Of a DNA stretch of 46,554 nucleotides, positions 9,301 to 16,769 are shown one piece after another. Source of the stretch: an uncultured bacterium (GTDB lineage: Bacteria; Verrucomicrobiota; Kiritimatiellia; RFP12; UBA1067); assembly GCA_902776615.1 (NCBI GenBank), contig CACYQU010000015.1, positions 1-46,554 of the forward strand. Direction: 5' to 3'. The first letter of the stretch is position 1. Every line of letters begins with the position of its first letter. The translations under genes were made by a program, and so were the position numbers. The notes below the pieces were generated by a model. It had not been told where the DNA came from. It made no database searches and saw only the letters and a program-made list of their open reading frames with translations.

Positions 9301-10711
9301 CGTAAAACTGGTTTCCGAGGCGGGTGTAGGAACGATTGCGGCAGGTGTGGCGAAAGCACATGCCGACGTGATCGTCATATCCGGCTTCGACGGAGGAACC
9401 GGCGCCGCCCCGCTTGCGTCCATAAAACACGCAGGCCTGCCTTGGGAAACAGGCCTTGCCGAGGCGCACCAGACGCTCGTCAAGAACAACCTGAGAAACC
9501 GCGTGAAGCTCCAGGTCGACGGCCAGCTCCGCACCGGACGCGACATAGTAATCGCCGCGATGCTCGGCGCGGACGAATTCGCCTTCGGCACTTCCATGCT
9601 TGTCTCGCTTGGATGCGTACAGTGCCGCAACTGCAATCTAAACTGCTGCCCAGTAGGCATCGCCACGCAGAAGGAGGAGCTCCGTCGCAAATTCGCCGGC
9701 AAGCCAGAGCACCTTCAGACATATTTCCGCTTTCTCGCCGAAGAAGTCCGCGAGCACCTTGCCGCGCTTGGGCTCTCCTCGCTCGCAGAGGCTCGCGGAC
9801 GCACCGATCTCATAAAAGCAAAAGACGGCTCGAAGTTCGACTTCGGGGAGATACTGGTCAATGGTCAAGGAGTTGGAGTGAACAGTTCGAGTCCGAGAAA
9901 GGAAGATGATAATTCCGCTCTCCAACCCCAACTCGAAACTCCAACTCTCGCAACCCGTGCAAATCCCGTCAAAAACAACTACGACTTCCGCGAGCTGATA
10001 CCTGCCGTGGAGAAAGGCAAGACGCGTCTGGCGCGCACAATCTCAAACTGCGACCGCTCCGTTGGCGCGGCGCTCTCGGGCTGGCTAGTCGGCAGACATC
10101 ACGGCGCGATTGATGTTGATTTCACCGGCGTTGCCGGGCAATCCTTCGGCGCATTCCTCGCAAATGGCGTGACATTCAACCTTGCCGGCGAAGCAAACGA
10201 CTATGTCGGCAAGTCGCTCTCCGGCGGAACGATAACAATCAGACCGCCCGATCATGCGTCTTTTGCCCCGGAAGACAACATCATCGCCGGCAATGTAGTC
10301 GCATACGGCGCGACTTCGGGCGCAATCTTCATCAACGGACAAGCCGGCGAACGTTTCGGCGTAAGAAACTCCGGCGCAACACTTGTCGTTGAAGGCATCG
10401 GCGATCATGGCTGCGAATACATGACGGGCGGAGTCGCCGTCGTCATCGGGCCCGTCGGCGTAAACTTCGCTGCCGGGATGACTGGCGGCACAGCCTACGT
10501 ATACGACGAACGTGGCGATCTGGACCTCAACTGCAACCTAGATTCCGTCGATCTGTTCTCAGTGGTTGAAGGTTCGGACGATGAAGCCCAGCTCTGCGCG
10601 ATTCTGCGCGAGCATGTCGCGCGGACGAAATCCCCGAAAGCGAGGCGTATTCTTGGCAATTGGCAATCGACGCGAAATGCCTTTGTAAAAGTCGCACGCT
10701 TCGACAAGTAG
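6395..10711 (+). CDS. gltB: Glutamate synthase large (alpha) subunit with three in-frame palindromic insertions
   Basis: Releases ammonia from glutamine and couples it to 2-oxoglutarate on FMN to give glutamate. A 19-residue propeptide would be removed to expose Cys20 (HDACGVGMVANL). Then come the glutaminase domain (to about 430), the central domain, the FMN-binding synthase domain with GAMSLGSLSPEAHE, GEGGE and VISGFDGGTGAAP, the 3Fe-4S motif CVQCRNCNLNCCPVG (the three family cysteines plus two extra), and the GXGXG beta-helix at the C-terminus. The length of 1438 aa is near the family norm. Three stretches look foreign to the family: about residues 145-170, 724-746 and 1155-1190. Each coincides with a DNA palindrome listed separately, and each lies in a likely surface loop or domain linker. 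The glmS stop is 16 nt upstream. Confidence 0.97.
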   Translation: MNGKYVQQGLYRREYEHDACGVGMVANLSGEASHDIVEKGMAILKRLMHRGATGNDPETGDGAGLLMRIPHAFFRKVLAAKIAKDCDSFGVAMIFGGEYEERKIEKIVKSEGCEVVAWRDVPTNPDAIGRDARSVMPRIRQVFISHAKSAKCAKDSPEETSRTSRALREGNFERNLYVIRRIVHQRYSTNTFPSWELAHPFRAIAHNGEINAIKGNLNALAAREASLASPIFGDELQKVLPIVHGGQSDSASLDNIFELLVAAGRDAPHAMMMLIPQAWGAKYHMGHDVRAFYEYHSALMEPWDGPAAVSFTDGLGLGAALDRNGLRPARWTLAKDGLFVLASETGVLDIPAESVARQGRLRPGSLLWLDLAKHRLMEDTELKTFYARRRPYRRWVKENHIPVTGLFTEIVPSCPDDQTASAQKRFGWTLEDVEIILRPMAETGREPVGAMGNDAALAALSRRPRTLFDCFHQLFAQVTNPPIDPIREELVMSIMTYIGNEGNILAETPGHARLVKMTRPVLTDDELKRMRSIPDFPAKTLSMHFDTGLESALDKLAADALAAVKEGAKIIILSDKNVLAANNPEGTRRIPSLLAVAAVNKALVDAGIRPSVGIVVESGEVREVHHFAVLLGFGATAVNPWLALATVTEIGKNDTIKAAANYVTAVCKGLMKIMSKMGISTLRSYRSARIFEAVGLGPRIVAGYFTGVTSPVGGLELEDIEEMLTGFTRLTGLNNPANPVNPVNPVQTALPPGGEYRLRKGGEEHLWTPQRLVDFRESVRHNDYARFRRYTDDIDSNSHVTLRSQFEFRRVECAEQVESVEPADSVVKHFVGGAMSLGSLSPEAHETIALALNGLGTMSNSGEGGENPERFGTAKNSAIKQIASGRFGVTIEYIRSARDLQIKLAQGAKPGEGGQLPGDKVNGFVARLRHAKPGTTLISPPPHHDIYSIEDLAQLIYDLKCANPEARVSVKLVSEAGVGTIAAGVAKAHADVIVISGFDGGTGAAPLASIKHAGLPWETGLAEAHQTLVKNNLRNRVKLQVDGQLRTGRDIVIAAMLGADEFAFGTSMLVSLGCVQCRNCNLNCCPVGIATQKEELRRKFAGKPEHLQTYFRFLAEEVREHLAALGLSSLAEARGRTDLIKAKDGSKFDFGEILVNGQGVGVNSSSPRKEDDNSALQPQLETPTLATRANPVKNNYDFRELIPAVEKGKTRLARTISNCDRSVGAALSGWLVGRHHGAIDVDFTGVAGQSFGAFLANGVTFNLAGEANDYVGKSLSGGTITIRPPDHASFAPEDNIIAGNVVAYGATSGAIFINGQAGERFGVRNSGATLVVEGIGDHGCEYMTGGVAVVIGPVGVNFAAGMTGGTAYVYDERGDLDLNCNLDSVDLFSVVEGSDDEAQLCAILREHVARTKSPKARRILGNWQSTRNAFVKVARFDK
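6828..6901. repeat. In-frame palindromic element A (CGCAAAG-type) in gltB
   Basis: Two arms of 31 nt (6828-6858 and 6871-6901) are imperfect inverted repeats around a 12-nt loop. The left arm starts CTCACGCCAAGTCCGCAAAG and the right arm ends GAGCTTTGCGTGAG. Each arm is internally repetitive, built from roughly CGCAAAGT-like 8-9-mers. The translated segment (SHAKSAKCAKDS to SRALREGN) interrupts the glutaminase domain between MRQVFI-like and YVIRR-like conserved parts. The arms resemble short palindromic families I recall seeing scattered in bacterial genomes. Confidence 0.7.
8566..8632. repeat. In-frame palindromic element B (ACAGGATT-type) in gltB
   Basis: The left arm consists of three copies of a GACAGGATT-like 9-mer (GACAGGATT, TACAAGATT, AACAGGATT). 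The right arm holds the complementary copies (AATCCTGTC, AATCCTGTT, AATCCTGTC), with 13 nt between the arms. It is translated as GFTRLTGL then NPANPVNPVNPVQ, a low-complexity linker with no counterpart in ordinary GltB, between the FMN-proximal segment ending EEMLT and the conserved GGEYRLRKGGEEHLW. Confidence 0.75.
9870..9947. repeat. In-frame palindromic element C (GAGTTGGAGT-type) in gltB
   Basis: A perfect 10-nt inverted pair, GAGTTGGAGT (9870-9879) and ACTCCAACTC (9938-9947), encloses a second pair, TCGAGT (9887-9892) and ACTCGA (9931-9936). The right half contains further CTCCAACCCC-like copies. The encoded stretch from about VNGQGVGVNSSS to LETPTLATRAN is a hydrophilic insertion before the C-terminal GXGXG domain. 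It is less regular than elements A and B. Confidence 0.6.
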
Positions 10712-10762
10712 CGGCAGATCTCCGCGCAAACGGTTCCACCCATGGCGACTCGTACTTCGGGA

Positions 10763-11350
10763 TTATCTGAAGCCGAGCAATTTGTGGAGCTGCACGGAAA
10801 GCGACCATCCGTCAAGCTTCCCAAGAACGGCTTTGGCCGTGGCGAAATCCATATTCCCGTCGCGCTCGCACGGCGAGATGTAGTAATCGGTGGCAGAAAC
10901 CGTTTGCCTTACGCGGCGGCAGAAATACGCAACCGACTCGGACGACGCCACGACTCGAACTTCGTCGGCGAACCCAAGCCGCAAGGAGTCTGGATACTCC
11001 GCCTTGGGCGAACATGCAACATAGTCCACAAACGACAGCCACGGCGCATTCGATGTGCCGTTCGTCTCGACTGCGACCCAAAAACCCTCTCTCTTAAGCG
11101 CCGCCACAAGTTCCGGCATGCCTTCTGCAACTGTAGGCTCACCGCCCGTAAGGATCACACTTCGCGATTTGAAGCGGCGAAGCTCCGCCAAAATGTCTTC
11201 AAGTCCGAGCGAAAAACGCTCGCGCACATCGGTATCGCACCATGGACACGATAGATTGCACCCTGCGAATCGAATGAACACGCAGGGACGGCCCATATTG
11301 CGTCCCTCGCCCTGCAGCGACTCGAAGATTTCGACAAGCGCGTATTTCAT
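10763..11350 (-). CDS. queE: 7-carboxy-7-deazaguanine synthase
   Basis: Radical SAM enzyme that contracts 6-carboxytetrahydropterin to 7-carboxy-7-deazaguanine on the way to queuosine in tRNA. The N-terminal VEIFESLQGEG is diagnostic, followed by the cluster motif CNLSCPWC (Cx3Cx2C) and the SAM-binding VILTGGEP. The length of 195 aa is typical of the short form. I prefer the ATG at 11350 (MKYALVEIF), two bases after the rsmE stop; an in-frame GTG at 11359 is the alternative. There is no clear ribosome binding site, so translation may be coupled to rsmE. The gene ends tail-to-tail with gltB with a 51-nt gap that shows no obvious terminator. No other queuosine gene is in the window. Confidence 0.93.
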   Translation of the reverse strand: MKYALVEIFESLQGEGRNMGRPCVFIRFAGCNLSCPWCDTDVRERFSLGLEDILAELRRFKSRSVILTGGEPTVAEGMPELVAALKREGFWVAVETNGTSNAPWLSFVDYVACSPKAEYPDSLRLGFADEVRVVASSESVAYFCRRVRQTVSATDYYISPCERDGNMDFATAKAVLGKLDGWSLSVQLHKLLGFR

Positions 11351-11351
11351 T

Positions 11352-12083
11352 TCATGCACAGTTCGAATCGATGAACGCCTTCAACACACCTACGCCGTAT
11401 ATCGCGGCCGTCTCGGCGCGCAGGATCGACGCGCCGAAGCTGACAGGGGTCGATATCCCGACAAGCGCAGAAAGTTCGCCCGGCGTGAAGTCGCCTTCCG
11501 GGCCAATGAACACGGCCAGGGGACGGTCGCCAGATCTTTGCGCCGACTTCAGTGCGGAAAGGAAATCCATTGGAGGAGGCTCTGCCAACGCGCCGACATA
11601 GCATTCGCACTGCGCGGCGAGATTGAGCGCCTGGGCGAAATCGACAGGCTCGTGCACTTCGGGCAGCCATTTTGCATCGCTTTGTCGCGCAGCCTCTTCG
11701 GCTATGCGCAGCCATCGCTCCTTCTTGGAATTGCGATCCACCTCGGATATGCGCACGATGGTTCGGTCGGATATGACTGGCACGATGCGCGCGACGCCAA
11801 GTTCGGTGGCCTTTTCGATGGTCCAGTCCCAGCGGGCCCCTTTTGTGACGCACGCGAACAGCACTACTTCCCTGCGGCCTTCGCGCGACAGCCTGACCGT
11901 TTCGCCCGTGGCGTGCAAAGCCCCGCGGAACCATGCGAATTCGCGCCAAGCGCCGCGCCCGTCAAAGAGTTCTATCCTCTCGCCCTCTTTGGGCCGCACA
12001 ACCTTCAGATGGCGCAACGCGGCATTCGAGAGCACTGGCTCTTCGCTTGCGAGAGACGCGGAATCCACAAGAAGCCTGTGCAT
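11352..12083 (-). CDS. rsmE: 16S rRNA (uracil-1498-N3)-methyltransferase
   Basis: SAM-dependent SPOUT-family enzyme that methylates U1498 of 16S rRNA. It shows the N-terminal PUA-like part (LSNAALRHLKVVRPKEGERI), the TIEKATELGVARIVPV motif, ERWLRIAEEAARQSDAKWLP, and the C-terminal knot signatures FIGPEGDFTPGEL and SFGASILRAETAA. The length of 243 aa is normal. It sits 18 nt after the upstream exported-protein gene and abuts queE, so the three are probably one transcript. Confidence 0.96.
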   Translation of the reverse strand: MHRLLVDSASLASEEPVLSNAALRHLKVVRPKEGERIELFDGRGAWREFAWFRGALHATGETVRLSREGRREVVLFACVTKGARWDWTIEKATELGVARIVPVISDRTIVRISEVDRNSKKERWLRIAEEAARQSDAKWLPEVHEPVDFAQALNLAAQCECYVGALAEPPPMDFLSALKSAQRSGDRPLAVFIGPEGDFTPGELSALVGISTPVSFGASILRAETAAIYGVGVLKAFIDSNCA

Positions 12084-12101
12084 GAGACACCCCGGATGCA
12101 G

Positions 12102-12881
12102 CTATTCTTCGCCGCTATCTTTGTCGTTGTCGTTTGAACCGCCCAGATTGCCCGATTCGCGCTGCTTGCGGAGCTCTTCCTGTATCTGCAGAAGCTGCTC
12201 TCTCTGATCCGCAAGTTCGGCCGCACGCTGAGCCTTCTCTTCTTCCTCGATGCGCTTGTCCTCCTCGCGCCTGGCCTTCTCCTCGGCGAGGCGCTTGGCC
12301 TCTTCCTCGGCATCCGACTGGCGCTGCCTTTCGCGCAACATGCGCCGTCCGCGAAGAGAGAGTGGCGGCACAACTCCATCCGAAGACCGGAACCCCATGC
12401 CCGGCCGCCGGGCAGACGACGCGCCGTCTTTATCCGCCGCATTCTGCTTCGCCGAATTGCCGCCTATCGACAACGAGACCTCCACCGCTCCCTTTGCGAT
12501 GGTCATCGTCGCCTTTACGGGATCGGCCTCCTTTACAAGCCACCCGTTTCGGGACTCGCCCACCTTGAGGTAGTAGTGCACGGGATTTTTCGAATCCCCA
12601 TTGTCGGTGAAGCCAACGGCGGTCTCTCCGTTTGGAGTGACGTTTATCACAGAAAAGTGGATGGCGCTTTTTATCTGCTCCTGCTCTTTGGTGAGCTGCT
12701 CCTCATCTGCCGCCGCGTCGGATTTCGATACTTCGCTTGGCGGAACCGTAGGGTCGAACCCGGGCGGCGGCGCGCCGAACATCTGGCGATCGACTATCGA
12801 TTGGTAACGTTCGTACGGCTGACGCTCCGCGAAGAGCGAGAGCGCGGAGACTGCAACGATGATGGATGGAAGAAATCTCAT
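12102..12881 (-). CDS. Exported protein with C-terminal coiled coil; GspC-like core is a weak possibility
   Basis: 259 residues beginning with an apparent signal peptide or anchor (MRFLPSIIVAVSALSLFAE). The motif YQSIVDRQMFGAPPPGFDP follows, then a compact beta-rich region (about 70-140) with VTPNGETAVGFTDNG and YYLKVGESRNGWLVKEAD, and a charged helical tail (about 185-245) very rich in E, R, K and A that should form a coiled coil. The 'IVDRQMFG...' start followed by a small beta domain recalls inner-membrane type II secretion components of the GspC kind, but I cannot claim homology. It heads the operon with rsmE and queE. Its ATG lies 8 nt after a -10 box, so the message may have no leader. 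Confidence 0.8.
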   Translation of the reverse strand: MRFLPSIIVAVSALSLFAERQPYERYQSIVDRQMFGAPPPGFDPTVPPSEVSKSDAAADEEQLTKEQEQIKSAIHFSVINVTPNGETAVGFTDNGDSKNPVHYYLKVGESRNGWLVKEADPVKATMTIAKGAVEVSLSIGGNSAKQNAADKDGASSARRPGMGFRSSDGVVPPLSLRGRRMLRERQRQSDAEEEAKRLAEEKARREEDKRIEEEEKAQRAAELADQREQLLQIQEELRKQRESGNLGGSNDNDKDSGEE

Positions 12882-12889
12882 TGGTGGGA

Positions 12890-12895
12890 ATTATA
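12890..12895 (-). promoter_or_regulatory. Extended -10 promoter giving a leaderless message
   Basis: Read on the minus strand, TGGTATAAT is an extended -10 box. Exactly eight bases separate its end from the ATG at 12881, so the start of transcription falls at or within two bases of the start codon. It overlaps the stop codon of the tatD-like gene. No good -35 box is visible. Confidence 0.55.
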
Positions 12896-13580
12896 CCAAA
12901 TATCCCTGATGTGCGCTATTGGCGAATCTATCCGCGTTGTCGTCGAGGATGCGCTCAAGCGCGGACGCCCCAACCCCGCGCAGTTCGGCGACCTTCGCGG
13001 CGATTTCGGCGACGGACGGCGAAGACGCGGCGTTTTCCGGCGTACGGTCAGTCTCGACAAGCAGTCTGCCGGATGGTATCTTCTTCACAAGTTCGCGGTA
13101 GTTGACCGCATGATCGTTTAGGACGGCAGCCCCTACCGACACATATCCGTTAAGCTTGATGATATCCGGCAGAAGTCCGTGGGAACGAGAGAATCCGTGG
13201 AAAAGAAACGCCGGGATTCTGCCTGCGAAAGGCAGGCACGCCTTCACGACTTCGCCCCAGCACTTGGCGCCGTGAAGCACCACAGGTCTTTGCAGCTCCG
13301 CCGCAATCTCAAGCTGCGCGGCGAAAACGTCGCGCATGCGCTGCGGTATGTCGCGCTCGCGCAGGCGGTCGAGGCCGATCTCGCCGACACCGGCGGAAGA
13401 ATCCGCCGCCAGTCTGGCGCGCAGAACCGGCTCGTCGAACGAATCCGCGTTCCACGGGTGCGTGCCGAAGAACAACCGCAACCCTCCGCGCGAACCGGCG
13501 GAGGGCGGAGGTTCGGCGAAAGGCTCGCACAGAAAGTGGCGCGCGGCATCGCCGACAAGGTGGCAGTGGGCGTCTGTCAA
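12891..13580 (-). CDS. TatD-family metal-dependent hydrolase
   Basis: Amidohydrolase-fold enzyme of the TatD DNase family; the true substrate is unknown. The metal-binding DAHCH is at the N-terminus, with GTHPW, GEIGLDR, VVLHG, FHGFS and LLVETDRTPEN further on. At 229 aa it is shorter than most TatD proteins (about 260). The start is taken as the TTG at 13580, whose last two bases overlap the TGA stop of the epimerase gene (TTGA), giving MTDAHCHLVG. Reading further upstream in this frame would run antisense-free but unrelated sequence over the epimerase gene. It is the last gene of the tkt-epimerase-tatD unit. Confidence 0.88.
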   Translation of the reverse strand: MTDAHCHLVGDAARHFLCEPFAEPPPSAGSRGGLRLFFGTHPWNADSFDEPVLRARLAADSSAGVGEIGLDRLRERDIPQRMRDVFAAQLEIAAELQRPVVLHGAKCWGEVVKACLPFAGRIPAFLFHGFSRSHGLLPDIIKLNGYVSVGAAVLNDHAVNYRELVKKIPSGRLLVETDRTPENAASSPSVAEIAAKVAELRGVGASALERILDDNADRFANSAHQGYLV

Positions 13581-14746
13581 AGCTCTTTCGTGAGTTCCCA
13601 GGTCTTCACGAGCATGCGCGGTATGTGGAACGGACCCTTGAAGATGTTGCCCTTCGCAGGCTGAGCCACGGTTCCGTCGCGGTGGAGATAGCCATACCAC
13701 TCGGGGTAGCGCGTATCCTTGAGATGCTTCCACGCCCACTCGCCGGCGAGCTTGTGCCACTTCATGTACTTGGCGTTGCCGGTGAGTTTGTAGGCGTAGG
13801 CCGTTGCTATGATCGTTTCGCACTGCGGCCACCAGAACTTCATGTCCTGCTCGTAGCACTGCGGCGGCAGGTTGCGGCAATCCTTGAACGAGATTATTCC
13901 GCCGTACTTCTTGTCCCAGCCCCACGCCCACGACCAGTCGAGAATCTGCAGCGCGGTCTTGAGAAGCGCCTTGTCGTTGCGGGCGACCGCCACGTCCATG
14001 AGGAACCAGCTGGTCTCGATGCAATGGCCGGGATTGATGACGCGCCCGGACAGCGTGTCGATAAACTCTCCCTTCGGGCCGACGGTTTCGAGAAGCGCCT
14101 TGAACTCCGGATGGATGAAGTATTTGACGAGAAGCCCGATCGACTCCGTGATCTGCGTGTCAAGCACGGGATCGTCCGACACCTGCTTGAGCACGTTGGC
14201 CACATTGATGAGAATCATCGTAAGCGAATGGCCCTGGGCCTGGACGACGGGTTCGCACTTGGACGGCATCCACTTCTTCGGGTTGGCGGTGAATTTGCGG
14301 ATCCGCTTGAAGAGCTCGAGCGCCTTCTTCGCCCATGCCTTGTCGCCGCTCGCCAGCGAATATTCCGCATACGCAATGGCGGCGAAGCATTCCGAAAAGA
14401 CGTAGCGGCGTTTGCGCAGACCGACGCCGTCCTCGGTAACCTCGAAATATGCGCGGCCGTCCTTGTCGAAGCAGTGCTTCTCGAGGAATTCGCAGCAGCT
14501 CTTCGACGCCTTGAGCCATTCGGGATTCTTGCGCACATGGTTGTAGGCGTAGGCCGTCATCCAGCCGAACCGTCCCTGGAACCACACGCTCTTGGTGGTG
14601 TCGATCAACGATCCGTCGCGGTTCAGGCACGTGTACACGCCGCCATGCTTGCGGTCGAAGCCGTGCTTCATCCAGAAGGGCATGATATTCTTCTCAAGCT
14701 CTTCCCTGTAGGTTTTGTTCCACTTCTGCCAGTATGGGCTGCTCAT
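13577..14746 (-). CDS. N-acylglucosamine 2-epimerase family enzyme
   Basis: Soluble alpha/alpha-barrel enzyme that, in characterised relatives, interconverts GlcNAc and ManNAc; some family members act on cellobiose or mannose instead. Recognised from SVWFQGRFGWMTAYAYN, EFLEKHCFDKDGRAYFEVTE, KRRYVFSECFAAIAYAEY, GHCIETSWFLMDVA and WPQCETIIATAYAYKLTG. The last two carry catalytic-type histidine and glutamate residues. The length of 389 aa is typical. ATG at 14746 is chosen because AAGGAGAC lies just upstream. It lies between transketolase and the TatD hydrolase with overlapping or short gaps. No sialic acid genes are nearby, so the substrate cannot be fixed from context. Confidence 0.92.
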   Translation of the reverse strand: MSSPYWQKWNKTYREELEKNIMPFWMKHGFDRKHGGVYTCLNRDGSLIDTTKSVWFQGRFGWMTAYAYNHVRKNPEWLKASKSCCEFLEKHCFDKDGRAYFEVTEDGVGLRKRRYVFSECFAAIAYAEYSLASGDKAWAKKALELFKRIRKFTANPKKWMPSKCEPVVQAQGHSLTMILINVANVLKQVSDDPVLDTQITESIGLLVKYFIHPEFKALLETVGPKGEFIDTLSGRVINPGHCIETSWFLMDVAVARNDKALLKTALQILDWSWAWGWDKKYGGIISFKDCRNLPPQCYEQDMKFWWPQCETIIATAYAYKLTGNAKYMKWHKLAGEWAWKHLKDTRYPEWYGYLHRDGTVAQPAKGNIFKGPFHIPRMLVKTWELTKEL

Positions 14747-14778
14747 TTGAGTCTCCTTTTTTCTTCCGGGCCGCGCAA

Positions 14779-16731
14779 TCAGGCGATCGACTTGGCCGTT
14801 GAATAAATGTTGTCTACCGTGAAGCCGAATTTTTCGGCAAGCGCCTTGTAGGGTGCGCTTGCGCCGTAGTGGTCGAGCGTGACGAAACGCGTAGTCTTGT
14901 GGTCGAGCCTGAAGCGATCCCATCCGAAACGGGCGCCTGCCTCGACTATCACGCGGCGCGTCATCGTCTCGGGCACGACATCTTCGCGATACGCGCACTT
15001 CTGCGCGAGGAAAAGCTCCATCGACGGCATCGACACCACGCGAACGGACTTGCCGTCCGCCGCAAGGCGCTTCGCCGCTTCGATGCAGAGCGCAACCTCG
15101 CTGCCGGTGGCGATGAACAGCACCGTATCTTTTTCGGATGTCATCGGCTGGCGCTGTTCGAATATCACATAGGCGCCCTTCGCGACGCCCTCGTGCCGCA
15201 CGCCCTGCAGAACCGGCACATTCTGGCGGGTTGTCAGAACAGCGCTCGGACCGCTTGTGTGAAGAATCATCTCTATGATCGCATAGGCGGTCTCGTTGGC
15301 GTCCGCCGGACGGAACGTCAGCATGTTCGGCATCGCCCGCAGGGATGCGAGCTGCTCGACCGGTTCGTGTGTCGGGCCGTCCTCGCCGACGTAGAAGCTG
15401 TCGTGAGAGAAGAAGAACATGGACGGCAGATTCATTATCGCCGCGAGCCTGAGGGCCGGCTTGCAGTAATCGCTGAACACGAAGAACGTCGCGCCATATC
15501 CTCTGAGCCCGCTTCCGAACGCCGTAAAGCCGTTGGCTATGGCAGTCATGGCGAGTTCGCGTATGCCGTAGTGAATGTTGCGGCCATCAAACGCGCCAGG
15601 CGCCACATCGCCGAGTCCCTTCAGAATGGTCTTGTTGCTCGGCCCGAGGTCGGCGCTGCCGCCGACAAGCCCTGTCACGATGGGCGCGAGCGCGTTCAGA
15701 ACCTCGCCGCAAACATTGCGGGTGGCGACAGGCTTCCCGGGATCGAACTTGGGAAGCGCCGACACCATCTTCATGTAGTCGGGCTCTTCCGGCTTCGCCG
15801 CGAGCGCGGGATTCTGGCGAACCCAGCGTTTCGAAAGACGGTGCATGGTTGCCGCGCGGTCTGCGAAAAGCGCGCGTACCTCATCCGGCACGACGAAACT
15901 CTGCGCCGGGTCGAAGCCGAGCGCCGCCTTGGTTGCAGCGACTTCCTCTGCTCCGAGAGGCGCGCCGTGGCATCCTGCAGTACCTTTCTTCACCGGTGCG
16001 CCGAAGCCGATGGTCGTCTTGGCGACAATCGCGACAGGCTGGCCCTTTACCTTGAGTGCGCGGCGGAACGTGCGATCTATGTCGTCGAAGTCGTGACCGT
16101 CGCAGGCGAACACCTTCCACCCGTAACTCTCGAACCGCTTTTTTGTATCGTCGGCCATCGCAAGCGCGGTGCTGCCCTCAATCGTTATGCCGTTCGAATC
16201 GTACACGACGACAAGGTCTTCCAGCTTCATCGCCCCGGCCCAGCTGCACGCTTCGTGCGAAATGCCTTCTTCCAGATCGCCGTCGCCGCAGAAGACCCAA
16301 GTCTTGTTGCCGGTCTTCATGCGCTTCGCGGCGAGAGCAAGCCCCGCGCCCATGGCGAGCCCCTGCCCGAGAGGACCGGTAGTCACTTCCACGCCGGGCA
16401 TTACGCCGCGCTCGGGATGGCCGGCACAGCGCGAACCGAGCTGACGGAACGTTTTGAGTTCGTCCATCGAAACCCCGCCGACGCCGGCGAGATGGAAGAG
16501 AGCATAGACAAGAGAACTGGCGTGGCCGCCGGAGAACACGAGCCTGTCGCGACCAACCCATTTCGTATCCATCGGATCGAAGTTGAAAAACTTCAGCCAG
16601 AGAGAAACCGCCAGGTCCGCCATGCCCATCGGCGCGCCGGGGTGACCGGAATTGGCCTTTTCAATCATGTCGGCGCAAAGACAGCGAATCGTATCGGCCG
16701 ACAGCTTCAATTGTTCTTTAGAGATTTTCAT
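14779..16731 (-). CDS. tkt: Transketolase
   Basis: Thiamine diphosphate enzyme that transfers two-carbon units between sugar phosphates in the pentose phosphate pathway. It carries ANSGHPGAPMGMADLAV near the N-terminus, the cofactor motif GDGDLEEGISHEACSWAG ending in YDSN, RNIHYGIRELAM, and DSFYVGEDGPTHEPVEQLAS. The length of 650 aa is normal. No Shine-Dalgarno sequence precedes the ATG; instead a TATAAT box ends eight bases before it, so translation is probably leaderless. The gene follows pgk but is insulated from it by a hairpin, and it is followed by the epimerase gene after 32 nt. Confidence 0.97.
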   Translation of the reverse strand: MKISKEQLKLSADTIRCLCADMIEKANSGHPGAPMGMADLAVSLWLKFFNFDPMDTKWVGRDRLVFSGGHASSLVYALFHLAGVGGVSMDELKTFRQLGSRCAGHPERGVMPGVEVTTGPLGQGLAMGAGLALAAKRMKTGNKTWVFCGDGDLEEGISHEACSWAGAMKLEDLVVVYDSNGITIEGSTALAMADDTKKRFESYGWKVFACDGHDFDDIDRTFRRALKVKGQPVAIVAKTTIGFGAPVKKGTAGCHGAPLGAEEVAATKAALGFDPAQSFVVPDEVRALFADRAATMHRLSKRWVRQNPALAAKPEEPDYMKMVSALPKFDPGKPVATRNVCGEVLNALAPIVTGLVGGSADLGPSNKTILKGLGDVAPGAFDGRNIHYGIRELAMTAIANGFTAFGSGLRGYGATFFVFSDYCKPALRLAAIMNLPSMFFFSHDSFYVGEDGPTHEPVEQLASLRAMPNMLTFRPADANETAYAIIEMILHTSGPSAVLTTRQNVPVLQGVRHEGVAKGAYVIFEQRQPMTSEKDTVLFIATGSEVALCIEAAKRLAADGKSVRVVSMPSMELFLAQKCAYREDVVPETMTRRVIVEAGARFGWDRFRLDHKTTRFVTLDHYGASAPYKALAEKFGFTVDNIYSTAKSIA

Positions 16732-16739
16732 AGTCGTAT

Positions 16740-16769
16740 ATTATAACATTATGAGGGCCTCCGCGTCTA
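16740..16769 (-). promoter_or_regulatory. tkt promoter with -35 inside the pgk terminator
   Basis: On the minus strand the -10 box is TATAAT (16740-16745) and the best -35 is TAGACG (16764-16769), with 18 bp between them. The -35 lies in the loop and second arm of the hairpin that ends the pgk transcript. The eight bases between -10 and ATG predict a start of transcription at the start codon. Confidence 0.6.

Noticed and set aside
13581..14024. N-terminal extension of the TatD-family protein
   Set aside because: The extension is the out-of-frame reading of the epimerase gene; the TTG at 13580 gives the natural MTDAHCH start.
14869..16746. 625-codon + strand frame opposite transketolase
   Set aside because: Shadow of tkt with no ribosome binding site and no family resemblance.
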